Translations under genes and position numbers: made by a program | Notes under the pieces: model-generated | What the model saw: the letters and a program-made list of their open reading frames with translations, nothing else | What the model was told of the DNA's origin: nothing | Database searches by the model: none | DNA from: Atrichornis clamosus | Lineage: Eukaryota; Chordata; Aves; Passeriformes; Menuridae | Length of the DNA stretch: 64,000 bases | Reading direction: 5' to 3' | NCBI GenBank assembly: GCA_013400975.1 | Contig: WBMZ01005410.1 | Location: 42,183 to 106,182, forward strand | Shown here: piece after piece, positions 1 through 13,690 of the stretch | How the letters are laid out: each line of letters starts with the position of its first letter | Position numbering within the stretch: position 1 is the stretch's first letter

Positions 1-1171
1 TATGATGACTAGAGAAAAACTAAGTAATAAAGACACTTTAAAAATAATAAATCCTATAACAGTAGAAAGATTACTTGAAGATGTTTAAAGAAGTACTGGC
101 TGAAATAAAGGAGAGAAATTGAAAAAAAATATTACTGGGTAAATACTATAAGATCATCTCATTTCAAGTAAAAGCATAAGGAAATCCTATAACCAGTAGC
201 AATTATGATTTTAGAGAGGCATGTACTACATTACCTTAAAGACATAAAAGTTACAGAAAAATCTATGACTTCATACAGTTATTGTAGGACAAACACAGAA
301 AGAATTATTATTCCTATGAACAGGAAGGAATACTGCCTAGTGACAGGAAACACTGTGAAAGGATTTTGTAGATAGTTGAAAATAAAACATTCAAGTAACA
401 ACACAGCATCTTTTCCTTTGTTTCACATGGTTCTGATACAAAGATGGGAAAATAACTCCTAGTTGACTGTGACTGAAATCTTCATATGCTACTCTTACAC
501 TGTTATAGCTGACCTGTATTAAGAAGGGATCTTGAAAATTACTGCTTTACAAAATAATTATAACTTTAAATACAAAAGAAAAGATTATTATAGAAATGAA
601 GTGATTTTAGACTGTATCAAAACTAGTATTTTTCTCTTACATTACAGTTCTATGACAGATTGTTTGTCATCTAGATATCTGGCATTTTTCTCTATCTCAT
701 GATTCAGCACTTCTGGTACTCTAAAAATTAGACATTAAATATAACTCCTATAATTTCTTAAGCTAAATATATTTCAGATTCTGCAGAGATCAGAATCCAC
801 TCTGCCCCTTTCCAAGTTAAGTCAAAATAATACAGAGCAATAGTACAACTGAACAAAGAGTCCAACAGATGGACCTGGTTTGCATTAATTATGAAGTCCA
901 AACTGTTAATGTCCCTTTTAAATACAATGCTTCCTTCTGAGTTTGGAAATATTCTCAGCCAAGCCTGTACAAAACATGGGATGATTCTTCCCTTAGAAGC
1001 CTCTTTGGGATAAGCAAAGACAAGAGTTTCCATCTGCTTTCTGCCTAATAAGCCCCAAATCCCTCCAAACAGCCCTACCTCCTACTCAGCCCTTACCATG
1101 TTTTAGCTGATTTTCGGGACAATCACCTTCATAACTGAACTGCTGCCACATCAAGGGCAGTGTCTGTACCC
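1..1171. other. Intergenic DNA, no gene recognised
   Basis: AT-rich sequence with no open frame that resembles a known protein and no splice-bounded exon that I can recognise. The longest open stretch, on the minus strand near 758-1033, has no recognisable domain and is of a length expected by chance. Confidence 0.6.
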
Positions 1172-1314
1172 TGAGCCTGGCTCAGCTGGTCAGAGCATGG
1201 TGCTAATAATGCCAAGGTCACAGCTTGGATCCCCTTGTGGGCTATCCACTTAAAAGCTGGACTCAGTCCCTCTGGGTCTCTTCCAACTCAGACTACTCTG
1301 TGTGATTCTGTGTA
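1172..1314 (+). mobile_element. SINE with tRNA-Ile head and CR1-like tail (TguSINE type)
   Basis: The left half reads like a tRNA-Ile(AAT) gene: an A box TGGCTCAGCTGG at 1178-1189, an anticodon-stem region GTGCTAATAATGCCAAGG with AAT at 1205-1207, and a decayed B box near 1223-1233. The right half (about 1255-1314) has the typical avian CR1 3' end, with CTCTTCCAACTCAGACTACTCTG and then a short TGATTCTGTG tail. From established knowledge, a tRNA-Ile-derived SINE using a CR1 tail describes TguSINE1 of passerine birds, which borrows the CR1 reverse transcriptase. The copy is diverged and its acceptor stem is not paired, so it is not a working tRNA gene. Exact ends are approximate. Confidence 0.78.
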
Positions 1315-2666
1315 ATTGAAACCTATTGATTCTCTCATATATTTTCTGTTGCAATAACTGAATTTATCAAGCTTCTCCTCCAAGAAGCATTAGTAGCAGC
1401 AGCTGGTCTTGCAAGACCTGGGGCAGCAGCTCAGCTAAACAACTGACATGGAAGGTTCTTTTCCTAGTATCTGTCCTCCAACTTGAAAGCTCAAAACCTT
1501 GTAAAATCTTGCTACTCAGATTTATATCTAACCTGGTATCTCCATTACCTTAGAGAGGCTCAACTTTTACCAGTAAAACTCTTTGTGTATTAAAGACTAA
1601 CAATATTACTTCAGGATCTTGTCTGTCTGGTGACATTGAAGTCTTTGCTAAAGATAATTTACTTCTTAAAGATGTAACAAGTTTGACAAATATTTGGTTA
1701 ATACAGCTATTATATAGCAAATAATTCATTATTTACCATAAGAAATAATGACGCTAGTTGTAACCTCGAACACATTGTTGCACAACTTAAACTATTGAGA
1801 AAAAGAAAAAAAACAAAAAACAACACAAATTCCCATTGCACATCTGTCAAGAATTCCTTCCTTAGGTAAATGAAATAATTTCATTACAATGGTCATATTA
1901 GAGTACAACAGAAAACTTAAGTGGGATAAATCTGTTATGTAAGCCTATGTTCTATAATTGAAACATACAATGTATCTTCTACTGGCATACTCATTTCAGG
2001 CCATCTCATTTCAGTTCATAAATAACCAACTTCTTTACAAAGCTGGTCCATAAAAACAAGAGGGAACCTTAGTGTAAAAGCTCATACTGGAGAATATCTT
2101 CCATTAAAAACAACCTTTGGCTATAAGCATCTCTTGTTCCAGTTCCCTGAAAGCCTGATTAGCAGATTTTTAATGTTCTTAGAAAAAGATTAATTAATAC
2201 TTCTTAAAATCCTATCCTACTCTGGCTAGATTTCTTGTAAGAAGAGTAACTCATCCGTGTTTGACTCCATTCTGCTGATCAGAACATATTTACAGTATGG
2301 TGAGGTTTTGGCCCAGACATCCCAGGATTATTTAGGATTCAGCAAGAATTCTGTACAGTCACTAAGCATATCCTGCAGTGACAGAGAAATGGGGGCTGTA
2401 GATCATTTATTTCTTAAGGTATTGCAAGTCATTTTGGCAACATAGGGTTTTTTGCTATGGTACAGATAAAGTCTGAAGAGTATTGTAAATGCAATTAAAA
2501 TGTATTTGTAGAGAAAACAAATCTCAGGCTTTGATTGTACTAAAAATTACTTAATGGAAGATAGTGGTAAGTAAAATTCATCTGATTAAAAAATAACTTA
2601 CATTTTAATCATTGTTTTTATTCTGTCTTCTTTAGACTATCATTAAAAATAGTTATATATCTTAAA
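1315..2666. other. Intergenic DNA, no gene recognised
   Basis: AT-rich stretch with no recognisable coding or RNA feature. Short open frames such as 2257-2445 (+) show no known domain. Confidence 0.6.
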
Positions 2667-2709
2667 GTCATAAGATCATAAAATGGTTTGGATTGGAAGG
2701 GACCTTAAC
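2667..2709 (-). mobile_element. CR1 LINE, 3'-terminal stub
   Basis: On the plus strand the segment reads as the reverse complement of an avian CR1 3' end: a run of CATAAGATCATAAAATGG followed by TTTGGATTGGAAGGGACCTT. CR1 copies are usually cut short at the 5' end, and here only about 40 bases of the 3' terminus remain. The element is oriented on the minus strand. Confidence 0.72.
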
Positions 2710-5700
2710 ATTTATATTTTTGTGTTTCCTCTACTTCTCTGTTTTTACAGTGGGCCATTAAAACTATAACTATTGATGTAATTGCAATTTTTTAAGTTAT
2801 GTATAGATAAATTTAGGGTAGCTGCAGTACAAACTCCACTTATTTCATTAGTTTCTTTTTCACCACCCCTCCCCATCCTTGCCCCAAATGAAACCATAGC
2901 TCCAGAGCCTTCAACACCATTCTCTGGCTCTTCAGACTTATACTGAAATAATCTTCACTACAGTCTTTCTGCAGAAAGACATTTGCATTGTTAAATATCT
3001 TTAAATTGAAAATAACATTTGTTATTCTGGCAGGAATCAGAGAAAGAGTTTTGCAAAGTATCATCAGAAAGCAAAGAAAAAGGACCAAAAAAAAAAGTTT
3101 GATCTTCTGACTACCACAAACAATAAAGAAATATCAGTTTAGGAATCCCAATCATGTATGAAGAATCATAAGGACCATCTCACCCCTGTATGATATGTCT
3201 GCAAAGACAGAAGAATTAAGGGTCTCGGGTGACAACTAGGATTGAAGGTGAACTTTGAAAGCACTTACTAAAGTAATGATGTTTAGCTCCACCACACTCT
3301 TGTCCACAATCTAAGTCCTGTCCTGATCGTTGTGGGGGGAAAGCCAACATGGCTCCTCTTGGTTTACAGACCTTCATATGACTGTGACTGGATATTCGTG
3401 GGAACATATTTCAAACTGCATATTGATGTTTTGGAAGAACATCATTATCCTTGCAAACACTCTAAAATGCAGCATTATCACCTGCCTGCCTCATAAAAGA
3501 GGTGGAAAATGCTTGCAAGATCGCAAAGGTTTTCTGTGAGCTTTATCAACTTTCACAGATTTCAGACTAAGATGCTTTATAGATTATACTAAACAATCCC
3601 AATCACAGGGAACTTTATTGATGCAAAGACATCTGGAATTTTAGCATTACACCAGATAAAAAAGTATTTTGGGGAAACATATTTCGTTATAATGAAGTAA
3701 CATCCCACTGATTTCAATATCTTCCCATTTTGCACAACTTTTGTACTCTTCCTCTCCACTATACTTTCCTCATTCTGAAAATTTTACATATGTGATCTCT
3801 TACTGAAAGTAGTTTCACTTCTTTCTGTCTGACAGACATAAAATGTTTGAAAGAGGTCATTGTGGTTTATCCCATTATGTGGAAGCTTACAGAACACTGA
3901 AAATGCTATTTATGGCTCCAAATCCAATTAAATGTACTGTGGAAGCTACCAAGCTCATTCCAAAAGGTCAGGGAAATTGATGGAGGAGCCAGTGCATCTT
4001 CAAATAGGCCAAGAGACATTCTGCATTGCAATCTTCATATAAGCAGTGTCAGACAGTGCAATACATGCTTTTCGTAACATGAGTAATAGACACCTCTGTA
4101 ACATGGGAGAGATTCTGTATCATCAGTTTCACCACTTATTTCTTTAAATATAAAGAGCTCTAAAATGTTAAGGTATTCACTAGCTGCTGCATGAATTTTC
4201 TACACAAACACCACTACCATATCCACCACTCTCTTTTCTTTTTCTGAAATGCAGTGGAGTCAGGTCACACAGAAGCACTAGTCCCCAGTCTGTACCCTCC
4301 CAACAGCTCAGACACCTGTCTATTACTAGAAAGTGCAAAATATCAAAGCACAGTGTGCTAGAAACCATATACAGTCAGGTACCAAATAGCTACAAAATTC
4401 CAGTTTGTAACAGCCTCCAAAATCTAAGCACATGTACAGTAAGAAAATTGCTACAAACCTTCAGTCTGGTAACCACAAAACAGATGAGAAGTGTAGAAGA
4501 AGAAAAGAATGCAAATTTCTGTCTGAGCCTCAAGCCTTTTGGAAAGGATGATGCCCTCTTTTCCCCTCCTTATTTCCCCCACCTTTATAAACTACTGCTG
4601 AATTGTGGAAGGGAACTATGCTTGTACTCATTCTCAATGTATTAATTGGCAAATTACATGAGCTTCACTCCTGTTCCAGGTGGTCTTGATTTCTGCTACA
4701 TAAACTCCCATTTGGCAATTAGAGCCTCAGAGTGTCAGGTGTTTTCCCATCAGTGTCTGACAATTGTTAATAGAGTTTTGTAGACATACATAGGGTTTTA
4801 TAAACAAAGATTTAGAAGACATTTTGAAAACTTACTCTAGTGGGTCCTGTAAAGAAAGATTTGGAGTCAAGAAGTCTATCTGGAGGAAAATAAAAGCTGT
4901 CTGAAGCAAAAGCAGGCTGGAACATTGTTGAAAATATTAAATAAGAAAGGAAAAAGAAAAAGATTTGCACATTGTTTTCAATATGAGTGTACAGCCTCAT
5001 GAGGAATAAAGTACTGCAAAGGAAAAATTTGGTATAATCCCTAAACATGGTTCAGGTAATCAAGCTACTAACCGGAGGATTCAAAGCTGAGACAGTCTTT
5101 CACCAGGCTGCAGAAAACAACAGATGTCATCCTGGGCATGAGGAGCCCACGTGCCTTCCTGTGGATGGTGGGAACCTGACTGAGCTTGATGACCTCAGCC
5201 CTGGCCTCTTTTCTGACTTGGTTCCTTGTCTTGCCTGCACATTCTAAATAAAAGTAAGGTTGTAGATAGAGATTTCAAAAAAATCACAGCCCTGAAAATG
5301 AGCAGTCGGCAGCAGCTGGGCCAGATCCACCATTCCATTTGCAAACATGATGCTCCCTTCGCTGCTTCTCCAGTTTGTATGTAATGCCTCAAGATTCCTA
5401 GAAAATCTACAAGGCCAAATGTCCACAGCAAAGGAAAACATTATGCACATTTTAACAGAAGTCTTTCTTCCTCTAAAGTCTTGCTATAATGGCAAAAAGT
5501 GTCCCTGCTGTTTTCATATCATATTAAAATTGGGTAATATTAAAAACATATAAGAATTAATTGAGCAGTTTAAACTCTGAAATTACTTGCATATTTCTCA
5601 GTTTAATGTTTTATTTTTATAATAGGATCACATCCTTAGTTAAAATTCCAAGTGATGGTATTAGCTCTGTTCTCTTTTGTATATTAAATCAGTTTGTTCT

Positions 5701-7539
5701 TCAAAACTGTATGCTACAATAGTAGCTGAATTAATGGGTTTAGGTTTGCAAGTCATATTACATAAAGATTTTCAAGCCCTTATAAATTAATAGTGATTTA
5801 AAAGCCAAATTAGTCTCAAAATCAAGAATTCTTAGCAAAAGAACTTTGAAATATGGCCAGTTTTCCTGGATCCCTTGTACTGCAGGTACAGACCTATTTG
5901 GTCATGAGTTCAGTTTCCAGGTTTTGAAGGCACTGTGCTAATAACACTGTTAATTGAACATAAGTCTGGAGAAGAGTGCAAGATCAAAAGCAGTGAGATT
6001 AATGGCATGACATGAAGCATATCACTAAAAGCATTTTCTTTGTTTTTATCAAATCAGAATTCAAGCAATGGGGGGAAGCTCTTATCTGTGTATTCACAGC
6101 ACTGCTAAAAGGAGAATGACTAGTTTGGTCTTGGCAGTCTCCAGCTAAATAATATTGATTGCACATGCGGATAATGTCAATTTTGGAGATATTTCTGGGA
6201 ATTTATGCCTTCAAATTACATCAGTTTATGTCTAGAAATACCCATATAAATCAAGATATTCATGGGGAATTGCCATTTTTTAAAACTGCCTTTTTAAGAG
6301 AAGAGAACAAGGACTAGTAGTTGTAAACAGAAGTAAAAATAAGGAAAGAATAAAATCATGCTGCAAATAAGCAACTGCCACAAATACAACAAATATTTTA
6401 AAACTCCTGTTACTTCATGGTTTACTTCTATTCCTCCTCATAGAAATGTAAAAAAAAAATAGTCCAAACTGAATTAGCTAGATGCACTTTTTACTAATGG
6501 CAGGAGGCACTAATAAAATTAGGCCTATTTCTTCTATGCCTCACAGCCATAGAGCCATTTATGTATTGAAAAGTGGGTGATGATACCACAGAATCAAAAT
6601 TGTAAATTTCGTATTCAAAACTTAGTAATAGGCAGTTTGCATATGCACTACACTTTCTGAGGGCATATTGATTACAAGAGGGAATGGTAACAGGCATTTA
6701 GCATAAATCAGATTAAATTAGGTTAAATTAGGATCTAGCACTGCATTAGGGCAATACTAGCTGTCGGTGTAGGAGGAAAATCTCTGAGCCTGAAGTAGGA
6801 CACAAGCGATAGACTTTTACTTGCTGTCTTTCTTCTGAAAGCACTGTTGAAGCAAAATTAGTAAAGAGGTGGGTCACTCCTGTTCAAACCAAAGACACTT
6901 GAAAGAAGACAAAACAAAAAAAAGGCCATTATACTTTGTGGGATACTTCCAAGACTAATGACAAAAATACTTACAAAGCTGGAGTTGGGTCTCTGGGTAT
7001 ACCCAGCTCAAATGTACTTTTTGCAATTAAAAAATGTCATTAAGAGAAAATGAAGCCTCTGCACAGATAAATATTTTGACTGTGAAGCTGGATTTATGAT
7101 AAAAATTTTTGCTAATACAGTTAAACTTCTTTAACTTTCTTGGTTAAAGGATTTCTGTATTCTGTATTCTGTTCTCTACATATTCCAGCCATATTGCTGT
7201 TATAGGTCAGTCCCCTTATCCAGCAAAAATAATCTAAACAGAAAGAAAGCAGGTTAAGAAGAGATATAATTAATATATTTTGGCATATTTTTTCTTATAT
7301 TAATTACCTCTGCCTCTGAAAGCAGACGATTATAACAATTCCACCTGGGACTACTGTTCTGAAGGATAAATAAAGTTAGGGATACAAAAATAACCTAATG
7401 TTGACAGTATCTCCCTTGCACTTAACAGCCTCTGTTACTTGCCACTTTACTACTGACAGAGAGAGAACTGGGAGAGTTGGTGGAACAGACCTGAAAGGAG
7501 ATGGAGAACCCAGCCGGGTGAAGGCAGTTAAAATCCGCA

Positions 7540-7568
7540 ACTAATAGGGGAATTAGTTGCTGAGCAAC
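7540..7568. promoter_or_regulatory. Overlapping palindromes: homeodomain-type and X-box-type sites
   Basis: Two inverted repeats overlap within 29 bases. ACTAAT and ATTAGT at 7540-7545 and 7552-7557 are separated by six bases and each hold a TAAT core, as homeodomain proteins bind. GTTGCTGAGCAAC at 7556-7568 has perfect GTTGC/GCAAC arms, the form of an RFX X-box. Such clustering in otherwise plain AT-rich DNA suggests a regulatory element, but function is inferred only from the motifs. Confidence 0.35.
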
Positions 7569-10500
7569 AACTATGGAAACGTGGAAAACATGCCGTATTT
7601 GCCAAGTGATCAAGGCAAAATATAGAGCTGTTATAGACAATAACCAGAGTGTCAGTGTAACTTAACAGCATTTGTAGCTGCAATTTTACTTTTTAAATAA
7701 CAGAGTTTTCTTTCAGAATTAAATTAGACTAGGTTATGAATGTAAGTTACAGGAAAGAGAGAATGGGGAGACAGCAAAAGAGACAAATAAAAGCTGCCTG
7801 CCTTTCTCAAATGGGAGTCTACACTGCTGATCACTGGCAAAATATCCAAAGAGGCAGGACAAAACTTGCCTGTTTCTTTCCTGGCAGCAAGAAAATATGT
7901 TTTCCTGAGCACTTCTGTTAGTTTCTTTCTACTTTAAATGTCTCCTGTGTCATCAAGGCTAAGTCCAAGAAAGTGTCTGACTCCATTCTTTCTACAAGTA
8001 CCACATAATAGCTTTTGTAAGTCTAGTATTTTTTGTTTCTCAGATTCCTGGTTCAAATGAATCACTGAGCAATGCAGTAGTCAATTCATGGGCAAAGTAG
8101 CCCCTATTTATATTCAGAAAGTGTCTGAGTTCCAGTGCTTAGTGCTCTCTCTTTTCTTTCCTTGAAAATGGAAGTATCATAATCTTTATCTTAAGAAGGT
8201 TTAGGAATTAGCACAATCAATGAAAGAGAAATTTCTCAGTGCATGCCTAATTCAAAAACCTTGTTAAGAATTAAAACTGTTAGTTATGTATTTTGCATAT
8301 CATTGCACATGACTTCCCAATTAATTCAGTCGGTCTTTTCAAACAAGCAACAAAGAATAAACACTGAACTTTGAACAAGTTTGGGGTTTGGACAAGAATC
8401 TATCAAGTATTCAGAAATATTTAAAACAGAAGAACAGAAGGATTGGATACAATCTTTCAGATTCTGACACAGCTTTGGACTCAACACAAGATAGCAAAGT
8501 ATTAAAGTATAATTGTGGAGTAAGAGTTTAAATACTATATCAACAGAATTTGGAAGCTGAAATCCAGCCAATTCTGGCCTCTCTCACTGGAATTCCACTT
8601 CTGCCATTGAATGTTCGTCTCTGCCTGGCAGTTCTACTTGTTTGAAAAGGTAACACCTCGAGTTCAAATTCCTCCTGAAATTTTAGAATTCCAAGGTGAT
8701 ACAATCGCAGCTCAAGTCACTGCTGTTTGTCAAGAAGAGCCTATGTCAAGCCTGTTTCTCAGAATAAGAGGAGAGAAGGAGGAAAGGATCCTGAGAAACA
8801 TTTGAAATATGCAGTTCAAGATTTTTTTTTACTTAGCCTACTTTAATTGAAATACTTTGAAGATCTTAAAACTCCAACTAAGTTATCAACAAAATAAAGT
8901 AATATTTAAGACTGGAATTGGGTAATCTAGGTGATAATATAGGCTTCTTTTTACTAAAGCATTTCAGGAAAAATTATCAGCAGTGATCAAGAAAAAAAAA
9001 AGGCAGGAAAACAGAAACACTATCAAGGATTGCACAGCAGGTCCACAGTTTTTTTACTCTTCTTGGGACTGCTAGTTGATCAGCACACTGTTATCTGCCT
9101 TCAGTGTCTTGCAATATTGCACTATATTGTATTTGATAAAGGAAAAGATCAGCACAGATACTACAGATTATTCACAAGGAAGGGCAAAACGAAACATATC
9201 CAGCCAAACCTTTACAAACCTTTCTCTATCTTAAAAAAACTAATGTGCTGCTAGCACATGGAGTTGCTATTGAATTAATACCCAGTGCAAAAAGGCATCT
9301 ATGCAGAAACTATGTATGTTGTACTGTCCATTTTTTTCCCCCTGCATTTAGGACTTGCACTAGAAAATGGGAACCGCCTCCAACAGGATTAACTGCTGGC
9401 CATACAGGTATGTGATTCAGCATGAGGCATGCTGTGCTGTATCTATACACCTCCGGGAATGTAAATATGCTTCTGCATTGTTACCAGACTCAACCTTGTT
9501 CTATTTATTTCGCCTTTCTTATGTCCTCTTGCCAAAAGAGAAAGTGAAAAACAAGTAACAATGTCACTGATTGACAGAGGAAGACTATACTTGCCTTGCA
9601 TAGTTTTTGAACAATAAGCTTATTGTTTTCCTGAGAAGTTAGAAGAAGACATGTACAAGTCTAGGGGTCCTGTTTGCAATGCTCTTCCCAAACAGTGCAC
9701 CCTGTATCTGCTGAAGTGCTCCTATTTCTTTATTAAACTGAACTTCAGTATGTAAGTATGAAATCCCATTTTATTTTCATGAACACCTCTCAAGGACTTA
9801 TGAATTGGTCATTTCTCAAGTTGATAAGCATCATGTTTCTCAAATTTGTGTGTCTCTGTCATGCATTTTGAATTCAATTGGACTTTTTTGGAACTGAAGA
9901 TGCAAACTACTGCATAGTAACATCAATTGTAACTTAGAGGCGTTAGCAGAATACTACAGTTTGTCCTACTCATATAACTTCTAAGTTGTGGTGATGATTA
10001 GACCTTTCTTTTGAAGTGATGTCTTCTGTGCATCCTGTTCAGAAGAATCTAGTTCTCAATGAACACTCTATACTACTGTGTACCTATAGGCAATTCTCAA
10101 ACTTTCAGGAGGACCTGGAAAATCTGTGCTTTTCCCCTTCTGCATGCTCTCATTCCACGTCACGGAGTTCATTCTTGAAGTAGGCTTAGCTGACTGGTGT
10201 ACGTTGAATATGAAATAAAAGTGGTCATGTGGAAAGCTGGGCTTCAGGCATTGTCTACCCAGCTGATTTCACTAGTGTGTTTTACCATTCACCAGTGTCC
10301 AAGACTGACAACAGCTTACAAGGATACTACAGAAAGTAGTATGGCCTGAGGTTATTACATTCTATAGATGAAAAATAGTTATTCTTCAAAACTTTGTCCC
10401 TAACATCTTAATGGAAATTTTAGATGTACTTCTGCCAGTATCCAAATAAGTCCTAAGACCTTGTTTTGCAAACTTCTAAAATTCTGAAAGTCTTTTGCCA

Positions 10501-13500
10501 AGTCTTGTGAGTTACTAAGTGACAATTCACATAATTTTATTGTAGTACCTACATATTCAAGAATTGACAATTCCCTGATTCAAATGGCCAATAGTGAAAG
10601 ATAAGCAAATGCACATAAACAAATGATTAGCCTAATTCAGGGCCTGTAGCATCTGAGATAATTTTGGAATCTTTATTGCAGATTTACAATCTGCTTTAAT
10701 GCTGCAATAGATACTATCCCATTTGTTTGTTTGCAGTTTGTTGTGTCTTGTGTATTATGTTCTGCTAAAAAGAAGAGAAGAAAAAGAATGATGAGGAGCA
10801 TAGCAGAGAGGAGCCTGCAGTAAAAGCAGAGAATGTGACACTGCAGAGAAGATCAGGAAACAAATATAAATCCAACTCCTCAATAGATTTTAAGAAGTTT
10901 TTTCTAGGGACCTAAAGGAACTTTTCAAGTTTACTGTAACCCATGAAAGATTGTTGGGAAAAGAGTAAACCTAGAGGACAGGAGAGTGTTTTGTAGGAAA
11001 GAATGAGTAGAGAACTTTAATTTAATAAGAATTTTCATTTCTCTTATGTCTTATGCTACATTATCCTATTTAAAAGGTGCATAGTTCTGATTTTTGTCTA
11101 AATGCATGTTAGTTTTGAGTTTATAAAACCTTTTAAAGTGCTAAAGTATGCAGCATTTGGGAACGGCCTAAGCAATAGCACCTCAGAGTTTGCACTAGCC
11201 TGGAGACCTGCCACAAGCAGACATACTACTTACTACTGCTTCACCAAAGTGCTGAGGAGCCTAAGTTTGTAATTGCAATTTTACAGGAGGATGGCTTTGA
11301 CTTTCTAGATGTCTTAGATTGCCAGGGAGTATTTACTCTTTATTTCAAAGGTACTTTTCCTTCTATTCTAACAACTGTTGTATCAATCAGATACCAAGCA
11401 CACCATTTAAATCCAAAGGAACCAAATTAGGAGGTGAGGGGAAGAGATACATAGTCCAAGACGTTCCTGTGGGTATCAGCAGGAGTCAGTGTGATTTAGA
11501 TGATGGAGACTGATACCAGGAAACACAAACTGGTCTGATGTTATTTTGAAGTTAAATATCATGGGGAAAGAACAAGATAACTGTACTAAAATAAAACCAG
11601 TTTTTCAAACGTAAAATCCTAGATGGTCTAGCTGTTAATGAAATAAGCTGGAAGTACACATTCTGATCATAACTGATCAATGCTACTCATTTTTAGTTTT
11701 TCTTTTTTCTAAGGAAAACACTCAACATAAGAACATATTTCCTCTATGTACTTTACATTATCTTCAAATACACTCACAAAGCTCTAAACACAGCTAATCA
11801 AACAGCTACATGTTCAAAGTTAACAGTTTGGAATGTCAGCATTCAGGCTTTACAAGAGACTCTAACTTGACTCCTAACATATTAAGATACAAAATATAAT
11901 GACACAGTTGTTTTAAAATCCTTGAGACTTTCAGGGTTCAGCATTCAGCCCTTTGCTACAAACCACAGAGTTTTTCTAGTTAAATACTGGTTACTGGATG
12001 TTTCTCCTCATCCCTTCTTTACTAACTCCTAAATCAATTCACACAGTCACAAGTGCACTCTGTCAGCCCCCTGATATGGCGAAAGAATGCGTTCGGGTCC
12101 TGGCTGCTACGGGAGGATTGCTCCACACACAGGAATGTAATGCCTTAGTTGGTACCAGCTTCTGCCGTAATCATCCTGTCCTTAAACTGGCTGAGTGAAA
12201 ACTGTTACTGCATTCAAAGAGAATGAGAATGTCTGTAAAGAACAGTGTATACTGTTGAGAAAACTACTTCAGACCTTGTTCTTAGATCAGATCTAAGATG
12301 TTTCTTTCCCATTATACTGGACAGGTAAGAAATTGATTAGCAGCAGTAATACCCCTTCCTTTGCAAGTCTTTTTTGTCAGGGCTAAAATTTTAAGTTGTT
12401 TACACTGGCTTCTATAATTTGAGTTGACAAATAACCCAAAACTCTAGAAAACATCTAATAAGTGATATGGTCTCTGCCAGTATTTTGTCAATACTAACTG
12501 GCATCAAAGAACAGTAGGAATCAAATTCTTTATCTCACTGCATCTGGAGAGTAAAATTCACTCTTTCTTGTCGTGATGATGAACTCAGCTCAAATTATGC
12601 TGCATTAGCCTTTTATGTACTTTAAAAAGTTCTTTCTTTCTTGAAAATAAAATCTCAAGTCTGACACTGGGAGCACAAGTATACTTGTAATGTCAAAGAA
12701 CAGAGATGCAGGATATTAAAGATATTCTCAATTTAATTTTGCTGGTTAGTACAGAATGGGTTTTTTGTGGTATCAAATTACTCCAGAAGAGAAAGCCATT
12801 TTACAAGGGGATTAAATGTTACAATAGCAAAGTCAAACAGAGTGTTGTTTACCTTTTCCTCTCTCACAGTTCCTAAGAATAAGTGTAATGACAGCCTAGG
12901 GGCCCCATTTGTCCAAACTGAAGCTTTGTTTACCTTACCCATGTAATTGCCTAACCTTCAAGGCATGCTCACACTAAATATTTTTGAGGGACACTGAATT
13001 TGTCTAGCATTACCTTCACTAAGAAGTTATATATGCCACATCTAATATTAAAAAGTCAGTATTTTTTAACAATTTGTGAGAAAGGTGAATAACAGTTATC
13101 AATAACTGTCTAGTAAAATGGGTTTATTTCAGTCCTGAAATTTAAAGAGTCATGAGCTGAGACTGGATTCAATATGAATCAATATATGAAATCAATATGA
13201 AAAAAAGAGGCTACGCTTAATATACTTGCCTCCTTTTAAACAGGTTTTATTGTCACTTAATATTTATGTTGCTTTTTGGGTTTTCTTCAGTTTGGACTCT
13301 TCCTCACAAACTCAGGCATGAGAAGAAAATCTAAATAAATAGGGTCTGGTATTTGCACTTGTGTCTGACGATATTTGAGAAAAATCAATCTTATGAGGGA
13401 GATGCATATGAACAGCAAGATTAATTTATGTGATTAAGATATAATGGGTAAACTAAATACCCCAGTTGTGATGGAACACCTGGAATAAAGGGAAGACAGA

Positions 13501-13546
13501 CAGCATCACAGTGTCAAACAATAGACTCAGCCTTGTAACAGTTTGG

Positions 13547-13690
13547 TTTGGCTAGCCAAAAGCATCTCAGCGCAGAAGGAATCAATTTTGTGTCTCTATC
13601 TCCATAGTTTCTGTTGTGCTTCAGTGACATTTATTACTACTTTTGTAATTGCTTGTCCTCTCGCAGGAGAGCGTCACTAGTAAACAAACA
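13547..13690. promoter_or_regulatory. Candidate regulatory patch: 14-bp palindrome and forkhead-type site
   Basis: A perfect 14-bp palindrome TTTGGCTAGCCAAA sits at 13547-13560. A forkhead-type GTAAACAAACA begins at 13680, followed by CAGCTG, an E-box core. No coding potential is seen. The enhancer idea is inference from motif density only. Confidence 0.25.

Noticed and set aside
1172..1244. Functional tRNA-Ile gene
   Set aside because: The acceptor stem does not pair, the B box is damaged and the sequence runs directly into a CR1 tail; it is a SINE head.
7150..7175. Short TCTGTAT-type tandem repeat
   Set aside because: Only about three imperfect units; below what I would call a microsatellite.
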